DNA from: DASVTR01 sp036387475
GTDB lineage: Bacteria; Acidobacteriota; Blastocatellia; Pyrinomonadales; Pyrinomonadaceae
Direction: 5' to 3'
Assembly: GCA_036387475.1 (NCBI GenBank)
Contig: DASVTR010000003.1
Span: 62,001 to 126,000 of the forward strand
DNA length: 64,000 nt
A program made the position numbers and the translations under genes. The notes below the pieces were generated by a model. That model made no database searches, was not told where the DNA came from, and was given only the letters and a program-made list of their open reading frames with translations. Numbering within the stretch: the stretch's first letter is position 1; every line of letters starts with the position of its first letter. This document shows positions 16,963 through 25,696 of this stretch, piece after piece.

Positions 16963-18711
16963 TTACAGTCCTGCGAGAGCCAATTTCTGCACGCGCTCGA
17001 CTACATCGGAAAGGCGAACTTCTGTTGTGGTCTTCGTGCTGCGCTCGAATAATTCTACCATGCCATCGGCAATCTTCTTTCCGATGGTGATGCGGTAGGG
17101 AATGCCAATCAGGTCTGCATCCTTGAACTTGACGCCAGCGCGCTCGTCGCGGTCGTCGAGCAGCACTTCAAGGCCGCCGCGCTGTAAATCATGGTAAAGC
17201 TTTTCGCCCGCCGCGCGCAGTTCATCCTGCTTCATGTTCGTGATGGTCACAATGCAATCGAAGGGCGCGATGGCCTTGGGCCAGATGATGCCGTCGTCGT
17301 CGTGATGCAGTTCGACCGCCGCGCTCATGATACGGTCAACGCCGATGCCATAGCTGCCCATCACGAGCGGCACTTCTTTGCCGTCCTGCGCGAGCACGGT
17401 CGCTCCCATCGTTTCGGAATAACGCGTGCCGAGCTTGAAAATGTGTCCGACCTCCATCGCCTTCGACACGTCCAGCTTGCCTTCCGTGCATTGAGGGCAG
17501 GCTTCGCCAGATGCGACCGTGCGTAAATCAACCCACTGGTCAACAGGAATATCGCGCGCGATATTGACGCCGCGCAGGTGATAATCGTCCTTGTTCGCGC
17601 CCGTGGTCATATTACGACGACCCTTCAGAGCGAGGTCTGCGATGATGCGTAGCTCGCGGCCCTGTTCGCGCGCTTTTGCTTTAGCGCCGACGCCGCCGAG
17701 GCTGCCCGCGCTTGCGCCCAGAAGTTCTCTAATCTCTTCCGGGTGCGCGGGCCGAATGTCAGTTGCGCCGAGCGCATCCATGAGCTTCGTTTCGTGCAGT
17801 TGATGGTCGCCGCGCAGAAGCGCCAGCAGCGGTTGCGCTTCTCCCTCTCTGTTGACGATGTAGACGAGCGTCTTTATCTGCTGGTCTGCCGCAGCGCCAC
17901 CCGGAAAGGTCGTCAAGTCTTCAATGGTGCGGACGCCGGGCGTGGGAAATTCTACGGGTGCGTCCAGGCCGAGGCCGTCTTTGATTTCCGGCAGCCGCGA
18001 TTGCGCCTTTTCCAGATTCGCGGCATAACCGCAATTCTCGCAGACGGCGATTAAGTCTTCGCCCGCGTTTGTCTTCACCATAAATTCATTGGACTCTTTG
18101 CCGCCCATCGTCCCCGAAGACGCCTCAACGATAACGTGCTTCAGTTGGCAACGATCATAGATGCGTTTGTAGGCTTCGCGCTGATTGGCAAAAGAGCGGT
18201 CGAGTCCGGCCTGGTCGAGGTCAAACGAATAAGCGTCTTTCATGATGAAGTGGCGCAGACGCATCAGGCCGGACTTCGGGCGGGCCTCGTCGCGGAATTT
18301 TATCTGTATCTGATACCAGACCTGCGGTAGCTGCTTGTAGGAACGAACCTCGTTGCGCGCGATTGAGGTGAAAATCTCTTCGTGCGTCATGCCGAGACAC
18401 ATCTCTGAGCCTTTACGGTCTTTCAGCTTGAACATCTCTCCGCCCATTGCGTTCCAGCGTCCGGATTCTTCCCACAGGTCGCTCGGAAGCAGCGCGGGTA
18501 GAAAGAATTCCTGCCCGCCGATGCGGTTCATCTCTTCGCGCAGGATTTGCATAATCTTCAGCGCCACGCGTTGCGCCAGCGGCAGATAGGAATAGATTCC
18601 GGCGGAGAGTTGCCGGATCAGCCCGGCCCGCAGCAGCAGGCGGTGTGATATGACCTCGGCGTCAGCCGGGACTTCACGAAGCGTCGGAATAAAATATTGT
18701 GACCAGCGCAT
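16963..18711 (-). CDS. proS: Prolyl-tRNA synthetase, bacterial type
   Basis: A 582-residue class II synthetase charging tRNA-Pro. It shows class II motif 2 and 3 segments (QIKFRDEARPKSGLMRLRHFIMKDAYSFD in part, and VMGSYGIGVDRIM) and the bacterial insertion/editing region around residues 220-400 (VNREGEAQPLLALLRGDH). The C-terminal anticodon domain follows (ITIGKKIADGMVELFERST). Start at 18711 begins with MRWSQYFIPTL, as in homologues. Its length matches bacterial ProRS. It is divergent from glyA across a 309-bp gap. Confidence 0.96.
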   Translation of the reverse strand: MRWSQYFIPTLREVPADAEVISHRLLLRAGLIRQLSAGIYSYLPLAQRVALKIMQILREEMNRIGGQEFFLPALLPSDLWEESGRWNAMGGEMFKLKDRKGSEMCLGMTHEEIFTSIARNEVRSYKQLPQVWYQIQIKFRDEARPKSGLMRLRHFIMKDAYSFDLDQAGLDRSFANQREAYKRIYDRCQLKHVIVEASSGTMGGKESNEFMVKTNAGEDLIAVCENCGYAANLEKAQSRLPEIKDGLGLDAPVEFPTPGVRTIEDLTTFPGGAAADQQIKTLVYIVNREGEAQPLLALLRGDHQLHETKLMDALGATDIRPAHPEEIRELLGASAGSLGGVGAKAKAREQGRELRIIADLALKGRRNMTTGANKDDYHLRGVNIARDIPVDQWVDLRTVASGEACPQCTEGKLDVSKAMEVGHIFKLGTRYSETMGATVLAQDGKEVPLVMGSYGIGVDRIMSAAVELHHDDDGIIWPKAIAPFDCIVTITNMKQDELRAAGEKLYHDLQRGGLEVLLDDRDERAGVKFKDADLIGIPYRITIGKKIADGMVELFERSTKTTTEVRLSDVVERVQKLALAGL

Positions 18712-19020
18712 TGGATTCTTAAGCTCTCTTGTTTCTTCACAGCAAAGTTTGCTAACAACCGGACATTCTCGCGCAGCAACGGCGCTTTAGGCAACGCGGG
18801 AAGAGACGCGGAGACCGTGGCGACGCAGAGACCGTGGCGAAAACCAACGGTACAACGCGGTGCTTTTATTTATCTCTGCGTCCATACGTCTCCGCGTCGC
18901 CCCGGTCTCTGTGTTCTCGTGCCACGTATTGCGGGCGTTGCAGGCGTGATGTACCATCCGTATTTACACGCCAACCCATGCTATAAGGTAAACTTTTTTC
19001 TACCGCCGAGAGAGGAATCC
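18712..19020. repeat. Divergent intergenic gap with GACGCGGAGAC-type repeat
   Basis: This 309-bp gap lies between proS and glyA. At 18791-18912 tandem words such as GACGCGGAGACCG face complementary words (GTCTCCGCGTCGCC), the same word family as at 13080-13290. A weak TTGCAG-17-TATTTA pair at 18938-18966 could be a promoter for glyA, with low support. No gene is seen. Confidence 0.5.
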
Positions 19021-20325
19021 ATGAACGAAAAGATGAATGCGCCGCTCAGGGAAGTTGACCCGTTGATGAGCGAGGCAGTTAATAATGAAGTGAGACGGCA
19101 GGCTGAAGGCTTAGAATTGATCGCGTCGGAAAACTTCGTCTCTGAGGCCGTGCTCGAAGCGATGGGTTCGGTTTTTACAAACAAGTATGCCGAAGGCTAT
19201 CCGAAGAAGCGTTACTACGGCGGCTGCGAATGGACGGATGTCGTAGAGCAGACGGCGATTGACCGCGCCAAAGAACTCTTCAACGCTGACCACGCCAACG
19301 TCCAACCGCACTCCGGCGCGCAGGCCAACATGGCCGTCTATCTAGCAGCTATTCAATACGGCGACCGGATTCTGGGCATGAATCTCTCACACGGCGGACA
19401 CCTCACACATGGTCATCCGATGAACTTTTCCGGCTTAAGTTATAAGGTCGCAGACTACGGCGTCTCGCGCGAGACAGAGCAGATTGATTACGACGAATTG
19501 CAGCGCATCGCCGAAGAACACAAACCGAAGCTTATCGTCTGCGGCGCAAGCGCCTATCCGCGCACAATCGACTTTGAGCGCATCGGCGAGATCGCAAAGA
19601 GCATTGGCGCGCGTATGTTTGCAGACATCGCGCATATCGCCGGGCCTGTCGCCGCAGGGTTGCATCCGTCGCCTGTTCCGCACGCAGATTACGTCACGAC
19701 CACAACGCACAAGACCCTGCGCGGCCCGCGCGGCGGACTCATTCTCTGCAAGGAAGAGCACGCGGCGGAAGTTAACCGCAAGCTTTTTCCCGGCGTGCAG
19801 GGCGGCCCGCTCGTACACATTATCGCAGCCAAGGCCGTCGCCTTCGGCGAGGCTCTGCGCGAGGATTTCAAAGAGTATCAAGCCAACACGCTCAAGAACG
19901 CTAAGGCTCTTGCAGCCGAGTTGCAGGCGCAGGGCCTGCGCATCGTCTCCGGCGGAACGGATAATCACCTGATGCTCGTTGATGTGTTCATGGACGGGAA
20001 GGGCATCACGGGCAAAGCTGCCGATAAGGCGCTCGAAGCGGCGAATATCACCGTCAACAAAAACACTATTCCCTTCGACACCAACAAGCCTTTCGTCACC
20101 TCCGGCATACGCATCGGCACGCCCGCGCTCACCACGCGCGGCATGGGCGAAACAGAGATGCGCACAATCGGACGACTCATCGCGGAAATCCTGCACGCGC
20201 CCGAATCCGAAGAAGTCCAGAGCAAAGTCAGGCTGTCGGTGGCCGAACTCGCGTCGCAGTTTCCGCTCTATCCGAATCGCTTAAGCGAGAAAGCGCCGCA
20301 GCAGGAAGCGATCGGCGCTGATTAG
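19021..20325 (+). CDS. glyA: Serine hydroxymethyltransferase
   Basis: A 434-residue PLP enzyme interconverting serine and glycine with tetrahydrofolate in the cytoplasm. Signatures are LIASENFVSEAVLEAMGS near the start, TNKYAEGYPKKRYYGG, and the PLP lysine K231 in TTTTHKTLRGPRGG. The ATG at 19021 has a good ribosome site (GAGAGAGGA) and matches the family start; an upstream frame from 18817 only reads through the repeat. It leads a rightward run of genes reaching queD. Confidence 0.97.
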   Translation: MNEKMNAPLREVDPLMSEAVNNEVRRQAEGLELIASENFVSEAVLEAMGSVFTNKYAEGYPKKRYYGGCEWTDVVEQTAIDRAKELFNADHANVQPHSGAQANMAVYLAAIQYGDRILGMNLSHGGHLTHGHPMNFSGLSYKVADYGVSRETEQIDYDELQRIAEEHKPKLIVCGASAYPRTIDFERIGEIAKSIGARMFADIAHIAGPVAAGLHPSPVPHADYVTTTTHKTLRGPRGGLILCKEEHAAEVNRKLFPGVQGGPLVHIIAAKAVAFGEALREDFKEYQANTLKNAKALAAELQAQGLRIVSGGTDNHLMLVDVFMDGKGITGKAADKALEAANITVNKNTIPFDTNKPFVTSGIRIGTPALTTRGMGETEMRTIGRLIAEILHAPESEEVQSKVRLSVAELASQFPLYPNRLSEKAPQQEAIGAD

Positions 20326-20350
20326 AAGTTTCTGCAATGGAGAGTTGATT

Positions 20351-20641
20351 ATGACAACAGCAACGCTCGATGAAGCCAGGCTCAAAGATTTACTTAAGTC
20401 GGCAATTGTTGAAGTTCTTGAAGAGCGTAAAGACTTGATACGCGATTTGCTCGAAGCGGCGATAGAGGATATTGCGCTGGTTCACGCCACAAAAGAAGGC
20501 GAACTTAGTGGAAGAGATGACGAGCGGGAATCCTGGCAACTACTGGCGCAAAGTGGGCTGGAACGCGCATATGACGACGACGAAATAGAATATTCGTTGG
20601 GCCTCATCAAAGAACCGAATCCTGATTATGAAACAAGGTGA
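20351..20641 (+). CDS. Antitoxin of a MazF/PemK-type pair (putative)
   Basis: A 96-residue acidic protein starting at ATG 20351 with a GGAGA site. The N-terminal half is helical (LKDLLKSAIVEVLEERKDLIRDLLEAAIEDIAL), and the C-terminal half is acidic (DDDEIEYSLG), typical of antitoxin tails that wrap a toxin. It overlaps the toxin gene by 14 bp, typical of toxin-antitoxin operons. No DNA-binding motif is obvious. The call rests mainly on its partner. Confidence 0.72.
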   Translation: MTTATLDEARLKDLLKSAIVEVLEERKDLIRDLLEAAIEDIALVHATKEGELSGRDDERESWQLLAQSGLERAYDDDEIEYSLGLIKEPNPDYETR

Positions 20642-20963
20642 CGTGATTCTAGCGCCAATCCCGCAAGCAGATGGTAAGGTCAAGAATCGTCCGGCGATTA
20701 TCTTGCGCGAGCTGCCTCCCTATAACGATTTGCTTGTTTGCGGCGTTAGTACGCAATTGAACCAACGTGTGATGGGATTTGATGAGATCATCTCTTCCGG
20801 CGATGCAGACTTTGATGTCAGCGGGCTGTTGGCGGATTCCCTGATTAGGCTTGGTTTCTTGGCGGTGTTGCCGCGTAAGAGCATAGCTGGCTCAATTGGC
20901 GCGATTTCAAAGGAGCGTCATCAGCGACTCTTGAAAACCCTCTGCGATTATTTGCTGGCCTGA
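20628..20963 (+). CDS. MazF/PemK-family toxin
   Basis: A 111-residue protein with the PemK/MazF pattern: KQGDVILAPIPQADGKVKNRPAIIL at the start (GD, PxP and RPAIIL positions conserved), then TQL and late SLIRLGFLAVLPRKSIAG. This family cleaves RNA in the cytoplasm, inhibiting growth until the antitoxin binds. It overlaps the antitoxin by 14 bp and lies just after glyA. The toxin fold is convincing; activity in the host is not shown by sequence. Confidence 0.83.
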   Translation: MKQGDVILAPIPQADGKVKNRPAIILRELPPYNDLLVCGVSTQLNQRVMGFDEIISSGDADFDVSGLLADSLIRLGFLAVLPRKSIAGSIGAISKERHQRLLKTLCDYLLA

Positions 20964-21036
20964 TTCAATGCTGATTGAAGTATAGCTCTGCTGATGGCAT
21001 GATTCGAGAAGACTTTTGATTCTTTCCTCGGAGTGG

Positions 21037-21672
21037 ATGACTGTGAGATTGAAGCTCTTACAAAAACTCGTTCCGCTTGTGCTCCTGGTCTTTGTGACAG
21101 TGGCTTGTGGCCTGATGGAGCGGATAAAGCAGGAGGCCAACAAGTCGAAGAAGCCGACGGTCTTGACGAGCGCTGACGGAAGGTATCAGTTGACTATTCC
21201 CGGAGACTGGCGCGAGGATAGCGCGCTGCTTGAGGAAGCGATATTAAAAGCCTCGAACCGCGTCAGCGAGTTGTATGTCGTCGTGCTGACAGAAAGTAAG
21301 GAAGACTTTGCCGACGATGTGACGCTTGAGAAATACACGACCCTGACGCGCGATTCGATGAAGGCCAACGTGGTTTCACCGGAAGTGACAGAGCCTGTGC
21401 CGACCAACATTAGCGGCAATCCGGCGATGGAGTATGAATTGCGCGGCACGGTTGATAGCATGAAGGTCGCATACATTAACACGACGGTTGAAACGCCGGG
21501 GCATTTCCATCAAATCATCGCCTGGACGCTTCGTTCTCGCTTCGACAAAAATCAGGCCGCACTGCGGGAGGTGACTAAAACTTTCAGAGAGGTTGCGGGC
21601 GCGCGGCCTCCTACGAGCAACGTGCCGTCTCCAACACCGTCACCAACAAAACCCAAAGGGCAGAAGTCCTAA
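21037..21672 (+). CDS. Predicted lipoprotein, DcrB/PsbP-like fold possible
   Basis: A 211-residue protein with a hydrophobic signal ending VTVACG, a lipobox with Cys near residue 21. The mature part begins TSADGRYQLTIPGDWRED, a pattern seen in DcrB/PsbP-like lipoproteins, and ends in a Ser/Pro/Thr tail (SPTPSPTKP). The ATG at 21037 is preferred; TTG 21016 or GTG 21043 are possible. I cannot name its function. It sits between the toxin pair and the DinG-like helicase. Confidence 0.7.
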   Translation: MTVRLKLLQKLVPLVLLVFVTVACGLMERIKQEANKSKKPTVLTSADGRYQLTIPGDWREDSALLEEAILKASNRVSELYVVVLTESKEDFADDVTLEKYTTLTRDSMKANVVSPEVTEPVPTNISGNPAMEYELRGTVDSMKVAYINTTVETPGHFHQIIAWTLRSRFDKNQAALREVTKTFREVAGARPPTSNVPSPTPSPTKPKGQKS

Positions 21673-21738
21673 AATGCAGAAGTCCTGATGATGTCTCTGA
21701 CCTTTTGAATGTCTACGACTTTTTGAAAGCCATTTGTG

Positions 21739-23709
21739 ATGGAAGAAATCTTCGGGCGCGGCGGTTTAATCGCGCGTGCGCATCCTGAATACGAGTACAG
21801 GCCCGGCCAGATACAGATGGCCGAGGCTGTCTTGCGCGCGTTTGAGGAGAAGCGCCATTTGATTGTCGAGGCGGGCACGGGGACTGGGAAGACTCTGGCA
21901 TATCTCGTTCCGGCGATTGCGGCGGCGGTCGGTCGCGGCGGGCGCGTCGTTATCTCTACGGGGACGAAGAATCTGCAAGAGCAGTTGATGGAGAAAGATG
22001 TTCCGTTTTTGCAGAAGGTGCTGCCCCGTAAGTTTTCAGCCGCCTACATGAAGGGGCGCAGCAATTACGCCTGTTTGCAACGCATCAAGCGCGCGGAGAA
22101 CTCTCCCGTGCTCGAAGGCCTGGATGAGCTTGACTACTTTGAAGAGGTGCGCGAGTGGGTCAGGGAATCACAGACGGGCGACCGCGCAGAGTTGACAGCG
22201 CTGCCCGAAAATCTCTCTTTCTGGCGGCACATAGACGCGCGTTCGGAAATCTGCACAGGGCAAAAGTGCGTTGATTATGATGCGTGTTTTATCACGCGTA
22301 TGCGGCAGCGCGCGATGGACGCAGACATCATTATCGTCAATCATCATCTCTTCTTCGCCGATTTGGCTTTGAGAAATAGCGAGTACGGGCAAGTCCTGCC
22401 GGATTACTCTGCGGTCGTCTTTGACGAGGCGCATCAGGTGGAAGACGTGGCGGCGGAATACTTCGGGGCGCAGGTTTCGAGCTATCAGGTGGAAGACCTC
22501 TTGCGCGACCTCTCGCTGCTGCCGATTACGAACGTGGAAGTCAATCGCGATTTGACGAAGATTGCGGGGCGCGTGACGCGCTTCGCAGACCATTTCTGGA
22601 TGGGCTTTGCGAGCGGGCGCGGCGAAGAAGGGCGTGCGCCGATTTTGCCGGGAACGTTTGCGCGTAAACTAACGAACGGTGAGATTGAAGCGACGCCGCT
22701 GGGTGACGCTTATCTGGGTTTGGACGGCGCGCTTGAGAGAATGGAGACGACGCTCGATGCGCTCGCGGAGCAGCCGCCGGAGGTTGAGAATTTAATCCGG
22801 CGCGTGCGACAGATACGTTTCGATTTACAGTTTATCGTCGCGGGCGACGACCGCGCTTTCGTCTACTGGATGGAGCGGCGCGGGCGCGGACTGTTTTTGC
22901 GCGCTTCGCCGATTGACGTGTCTGGCCTGCTTCAGGACAAGCTGTTTGAGAGAGTCGAGACGGTGGTGCTGACTTCGGCGACGCTGGCGAGCGCGGGCAG
23001 TTTCAGCTTTATCAAAGAGCGGCTCGGTCTGGAAGCGGAGACGAGCGATTTGATTGCTCCTTCGTCTTACGATTATGAGAATCAAGCTGTACTGTATCTG
23101 CCGCGTCGTATGCCAGACCCGCGCTCTGCGCAGTGGAATGATGCGGCTGCCAGCGAAGTCATCAAGATTCTGAACGCGACAGAGGGGCGAGCTTTCGTGC
23201 TTTCGACGAGCTTTGCGGGGATGCGTGCGCTGTATGAACAGGTCGCGCCTGTTGTTGATTTCCCTTGTTTCCTGCAGGGCACGGCGTCGAAGGCTGGCTT
23301 GCTGGAAAAGTTTCGCCTGACGCCGAACGCAGTCCTCTTCGCGACGGCTAGTTTCTGGCAGGGCGTGGACGTGCGCGGGCAACAACTCTCGTGCGTGATT
23401 ATTGATAAGCTGCCGTTTGCTGTGCCGAGTGATCCGGTGGTCGCCGCGCGTCAGCGTTACATAGACGATCAGGGCGGTTCGAGCTTTTACGAGTACAGCG
23501 TGCCGCAGGCAATCATCAGCTTGAAGCAGGGCCTGGGCCGCTTGATTCGGAGCGCGACCGATAGGGGCGTGCTGGCCGTGCTCGACCCGCGTTTGCGGAC
23601 GAAGGCTTATGGTAGATTATTCTTGGAGAGTTTGCCGCCGTGCCGCGTCACCTCGGACATCGCGGATGTCTCGCGCGTCTTCGAGCACAATGAGGCGCTG
23701 GCCGGTTAA
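21739..23709 (+). CDS. DinG/XPD-family ATP-dependent DNA helicase
   Basis: A 656-residue superfamily 2 helicase. Walker A is VEAGTGTGKTLAY (~40), the DEAH box is VFDEAHQ, and late motifs are STSFAGM, FWQGVDV and QGLGRLIRS. Four cysteines between motif I and DEAH (YACLQR, then CTGQKCVDYDAC) suit the iron-sulfur cluster of XPD/DinG helicases. DinG unwinds DNA 5'-3', including R-loops. Starts at ATG 21739 or GTG 21736. The length and lack of an exonuclease domain fit the shorter DinG/YoaA type. No SOS box was recognised. Confidence 0.9.
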   Translation: MEEIFGRGGLIARAHPEYEYRPGQIQMAEAVLRAFEEKRHLIVEAGTGTGKTLAYLVPAIAAAVGRGGRVVISTGTKNLQEQLMEKDVPFLQKVLPRKFSAAYMKGRSNYACLQRIKRAENSPVLEGLDELDYFEEVREWVRESQTGDRAELTALPENLSFWRHIDARSEICTGQKCVDYDACFITRMRQRAMDADIIIVNHHLFFADLALRNSEYGQVLPDYSAVVFDEAHQVEDVAAEYFGAQVSSYQVEDLLRDLSLLPITNVEVNRDLTKIAGRVTRFADHFWMGFASGRGEEGRAPILPGTFARKLTNGEIEATPLGDAYLGLDGALERMETTLDALAEQPPEVENLIRRVRQIRFDLQFIVAGDDRAFVYWMERRGRGLFLRASPIDVSGLLQDKLFERVETVVLTSATLASAGSFSFIKERLGLEAETSDLIAPSSYDYENQAVLYLPRRMPDPRSAQWNDAAASEVIKILNATEGRAFVLSTSFAGMRALYEQVAPVVDFPCFLQGTASKAGLLEKFRLTPNAVLFATASFWQGVDVRGQQLSCVIIDKLPFAVPSDPVVAARQRYIDDQGGSSFYEYSVPQAIISLKQGLGRLIRSATDRGVLAVLDPRLRTKAYGRLFLESLPPCRVTSDIADVSRVFEHNEALAG

Positions 23710-23769
23710 GTCCGGGCCGCTTGAGTCCTTCTTGCGAGTTGCTAACTCAATCATAAAAGGAGTAATGAG

Positions 23770-24027
23770 ATGAGTCTGGACGAACGTGAAGACAAGACGA
23801 TTTATAGAGTGGTGGTGAATCACGAAGGGCAATATTCTATCTGGCCCGCCGACCGTGAGAACGCGCTCGGCTGGAACGATGCCGGAAAGAGCGGGACGAA
23901 GGAAGAATGTCTCGCGTACGTCAAGGAAGTGTGGGAGGAAGAGCAGCAGAAGCTGGGCCTGCGGAAAAAGATGAAAGAGCAGAGCGCGTCCGAAGAAGAG
24001 ATCGGAGGCCAGAGAGGCGACCTCTGA
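23770..24027 (+). CDS. MbtH-like protein, orphan, with C-terminal extension
   Basis: An 85-residue protein whose residues ~11-50 match the MbtH pattern: VVVNHEGQYSIWP (NxExQxSxWP), ALGW, and EECLAYVKEVW. MbtH proteins bind and activate NRPS adenylation domains. Two departures: the usual Pro before xGW is Ala, and the C-terminal WTDxRP is replaced by WEEEQQKL plus a charged ~25-residue tail. A clear AAAGGAG site lies 7 nt before ATG 23770. No NRPS gene is in the window, so its partner must be elsewhere or its role has changed. Confidence 0.8.
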   Translation: MSLDEREDKTIYRVVVNHEGQYSIWPADRENALGWNDAGKSGTKEECLAYVKEVWEEEQQKLGLRKKMKEQSASEEEIGGQRGDL

Positions 24028-24052
24028 ATTGTTGGTAAAGGAAGGTGTGTCT

Positions 24053-24490
24053 ATGAAGCGGGTTTTAATTTACGTCTTGGTCGTGGCTCTTGCCTTCGTT
24101 GTTGGTCTGTACGTGTATCTTGCTTTCAGCAGTCAGCCGGGCCGCTTCTGGCGGAAGTTGAATGAGGCGCAGGTGACGCGAGAGGGCCAACTTTTGCCGG
24201 ACGCTCGTGTGTATCGCCAGCCGGACGGAAAAGTATTGCTGGATGTGGGTGAGGGAAGCCGTTGGTACTGTTATTTCCCTGAAGTGCTGGACATAGGCTC
24301 TTGCCAGCCGATAACATACGTTTCATTCCCCGGCTACATCTATGCCTTCAACTGGAAAGAGAAAGCTACGGATTATCCCTGCGTGATAATGGGACTGGTG
24401 AAAACGGGCGTTAAGGCTGATGTCTTGAGCCTTGAGCACTCCATTGAGTTTACTTCGACCGAACAGGAACGTCTCCTCGTATCTTGGTGA
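24053..24490 (+). CDS. Single-pass membrane-anchored protein of unknown function
   Basis: A 145-residue protein with one N-terminal membrane segment (VLIYVLVVALAFVVGLYVYLAF) and a periplasmic-looking domain with several Cys and aromatic residues (SRWYCYFPEVLDIGSC, DYPCVIMG). ATG 24053 follows a strong AAGGAAGG site. No family recognised. It is between the MbtH-like gene and queD in a rightward run. Confidence 0.68.
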   Translation: MKRVLIYVLVVALAFVVGLYVYLAFSSQPGRFWRKLNEAQVTREGQLLPDARVYRQPDGKVLLDVGEGSRWYCYFPEVLDIGSCQPITYVSFPGYIYAFNWKEKATDYPCVIMGLVKTGVKADVLSLEHSIEFTSTEQERLLVSW

Positions 24491-24512
24491 AAGATAAGAG
24501 CAAGAGAAGAAC

Positions 24513-24896
24513 ATGGCAAGTTTTTTTGAAGTGATGATCGAGCGCAACTTTTCCAGCGCGCATCAACTGCGCGGCTACAAGGGGAAGTGCGAGAATCTGC
24601 ACGGGCACAATTACAAGATAGAGATTTACGCGCGCGGGCGCGAGCTTGACAACATCGGCCTGCTCGTCGATTTCGTCGAACTCAAAGCCGCAGCCGACGA
24701 GGTGGTGCAATACCTTGACCACCGCAACATCAACGAGTTGAAGCCCTTTGACGTTGAGTTAAACCCGTCGGCGGAGAATCTGGCGCGTTTTATCTGGGAG
24801 CGCGTCTCGGCACGCGTCGGCGACGAGCGCGTGCAAATCTACAAAGTGCGCTGCTTTGAGACGCCGACCAGCGTGGCGACTTATCAGGTGGATTAA
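24513..24896 (+). CDS. queD: 6-carboxy-5,6,7,8-tetrahydropterin synthase (QueD/PTPS)
   Basis: A 127-residue member of the 6-pyruvoyl-tetrahydropterin synthase family. Zinc ligands are H17 (SSAHQL), H30 and H32 (ENLHGHNY); catalytic Cys is C26. Late motifs are LDHRNIN and CFETPTSVATY. QueD makes 6-carboxytetrahydropterin, a step to queuosine. No other que gene is nearby, so the sepiapterin or related PTPS role is a weaker alternative. A 21-bp repeat array starts 9 bp downstream. Confidence 0.9.
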   Translation: MASFFEVMIERNFSSAHQLRGYKGKCENLHGHNYKIEIYARGRELDNIGLLVDFVELKAAADEVVQYLDHRNINELKPFDVELNPSAENLARFIWERVSARVGDERVQIYKVRCFETPTSVATYQVD

Positions 24897-24905
24897 AGAG
24901 GCTGT

Positions 24906-25493
24906 GGAACGCACGCGTTCGTGTTAGGAACGCGCACGTTCCGGCTCGGAACATGAACACTCCTGCTTGAAGCATGGACATTCCGGCTCGGAACTAGAAC
25001 GTTCGAGTAAATAGCTCGGAGGTTCGAGCTATTTTCCCGGAGTTTCGAGTAAACAGCTTGAAGCTCCGAGCAATTTTCTCGGCAACATCGGGCTTTTTTC
25101 TCGAAGTTTCGAGCAAATTTCTTCGCCCGCCGACAAATTTGGTCGGACGACTGACAAATTTTGTCGGAACGCCGAGCAATTTTCTCGATGTTTCCGAGCA
25201 AATTTCTCGAAACTTTGAGAAAATTACTTGAAGCTCCGAGCTATTTGCTCGAAGATTCAGGCTCTAAGCTCGAAAGTTCACTCTTTTTGCCTGAACGTTG
25301 ACTCTTTTTGCCTGAACGTTGACTCTTTTTGCCGGAAAGTTGACTCTTTGAGAGTGAACGTTCACTCTCAAAGAGTCAACTTTCGCTCTCAAAGAGTGAA
25401 TTGTCACTCTTTTTGCATCAAGCTTCGCTCTTTTTGTCCCGACCGCCGCGCTTTTTGCTGGAAAGATGAGTCTTTGAGACTGCAAAAGGGAAA
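24906..25493. repeat. Array of 28 tandem 21-bp palindromic units
   Basis: Exactly 588 bp divide into 28 units of 21 bp with no insertion or deletion, by hand count. Units diverge in sequence, but most carry an imperfect palindrome of 10-16 bp (such as CTCGAAGTTTCGAG or GAGTGAACGTTCACTC), and many in the right half start with TTTTTG. Two adjacent units (25284 and 25305) are identical. Because 21 is both two helical turns and seven codons, long open frames appear on both strands; none spans the whole array (the plus frame has TGA at 25216). It lies between queD and the exosortase gene. Function unknown. Confidence 0.88.
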
Positions 25494-25696
25494 AGGCGTA
25501 GTATTAAGCGTTTGAAAATAATGCGCCGCGTGCGCAGATTTTGATTGTTTCCCGTCTCCCGATTGCGTTAAGCTTGACCGGAGCGCCGAGTGTGTTGCTG
25601 ACCAAAGGCGCACCAAGCTCGCCTACGGGTGCTGGCTGGCGGGTTGTAGAGATTGCCCCTCTGCGGCCCGACAGCATTTCCTACAAAAGATAAACG
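25494..25696 (+). promoter_or_regulatory. Leader region of exosortase/EPS island
   Basis: This region follows the repeat array. A weak -24/-12-like site (TGGCTGGCGGGTTGTA, 25633-25648) has the correct 12-bp spacing between G anchors but a poor -24 element. The start codon at 25697 lies ~49 bp further on. Nothing else recognised. Confidence 0.3.

Noticed and set aside
18817..19020. N-terminal extension of glyA from 18817
   Set aside because: The extension is coded by intergenic repeat; ATG 19021 has the ribosome site and matches the family.
18712..19020. Riboswitch upstream of glyA
   Set aside because: No glycine, folate or SAM riboswitch pattern was seen; the region is repeat-rich.
24893..25201. 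Long open frames on both strands in the 21-bp array as protein genes
   Set aside because: Open frames arise because 21 is a multiple of three. No ribosome site, no full-length frame and no family match.
24906..25493. CRISPR array
   Set aside because: Units are contiguous 21-bp repeats with no unique spacers and no cas genes.
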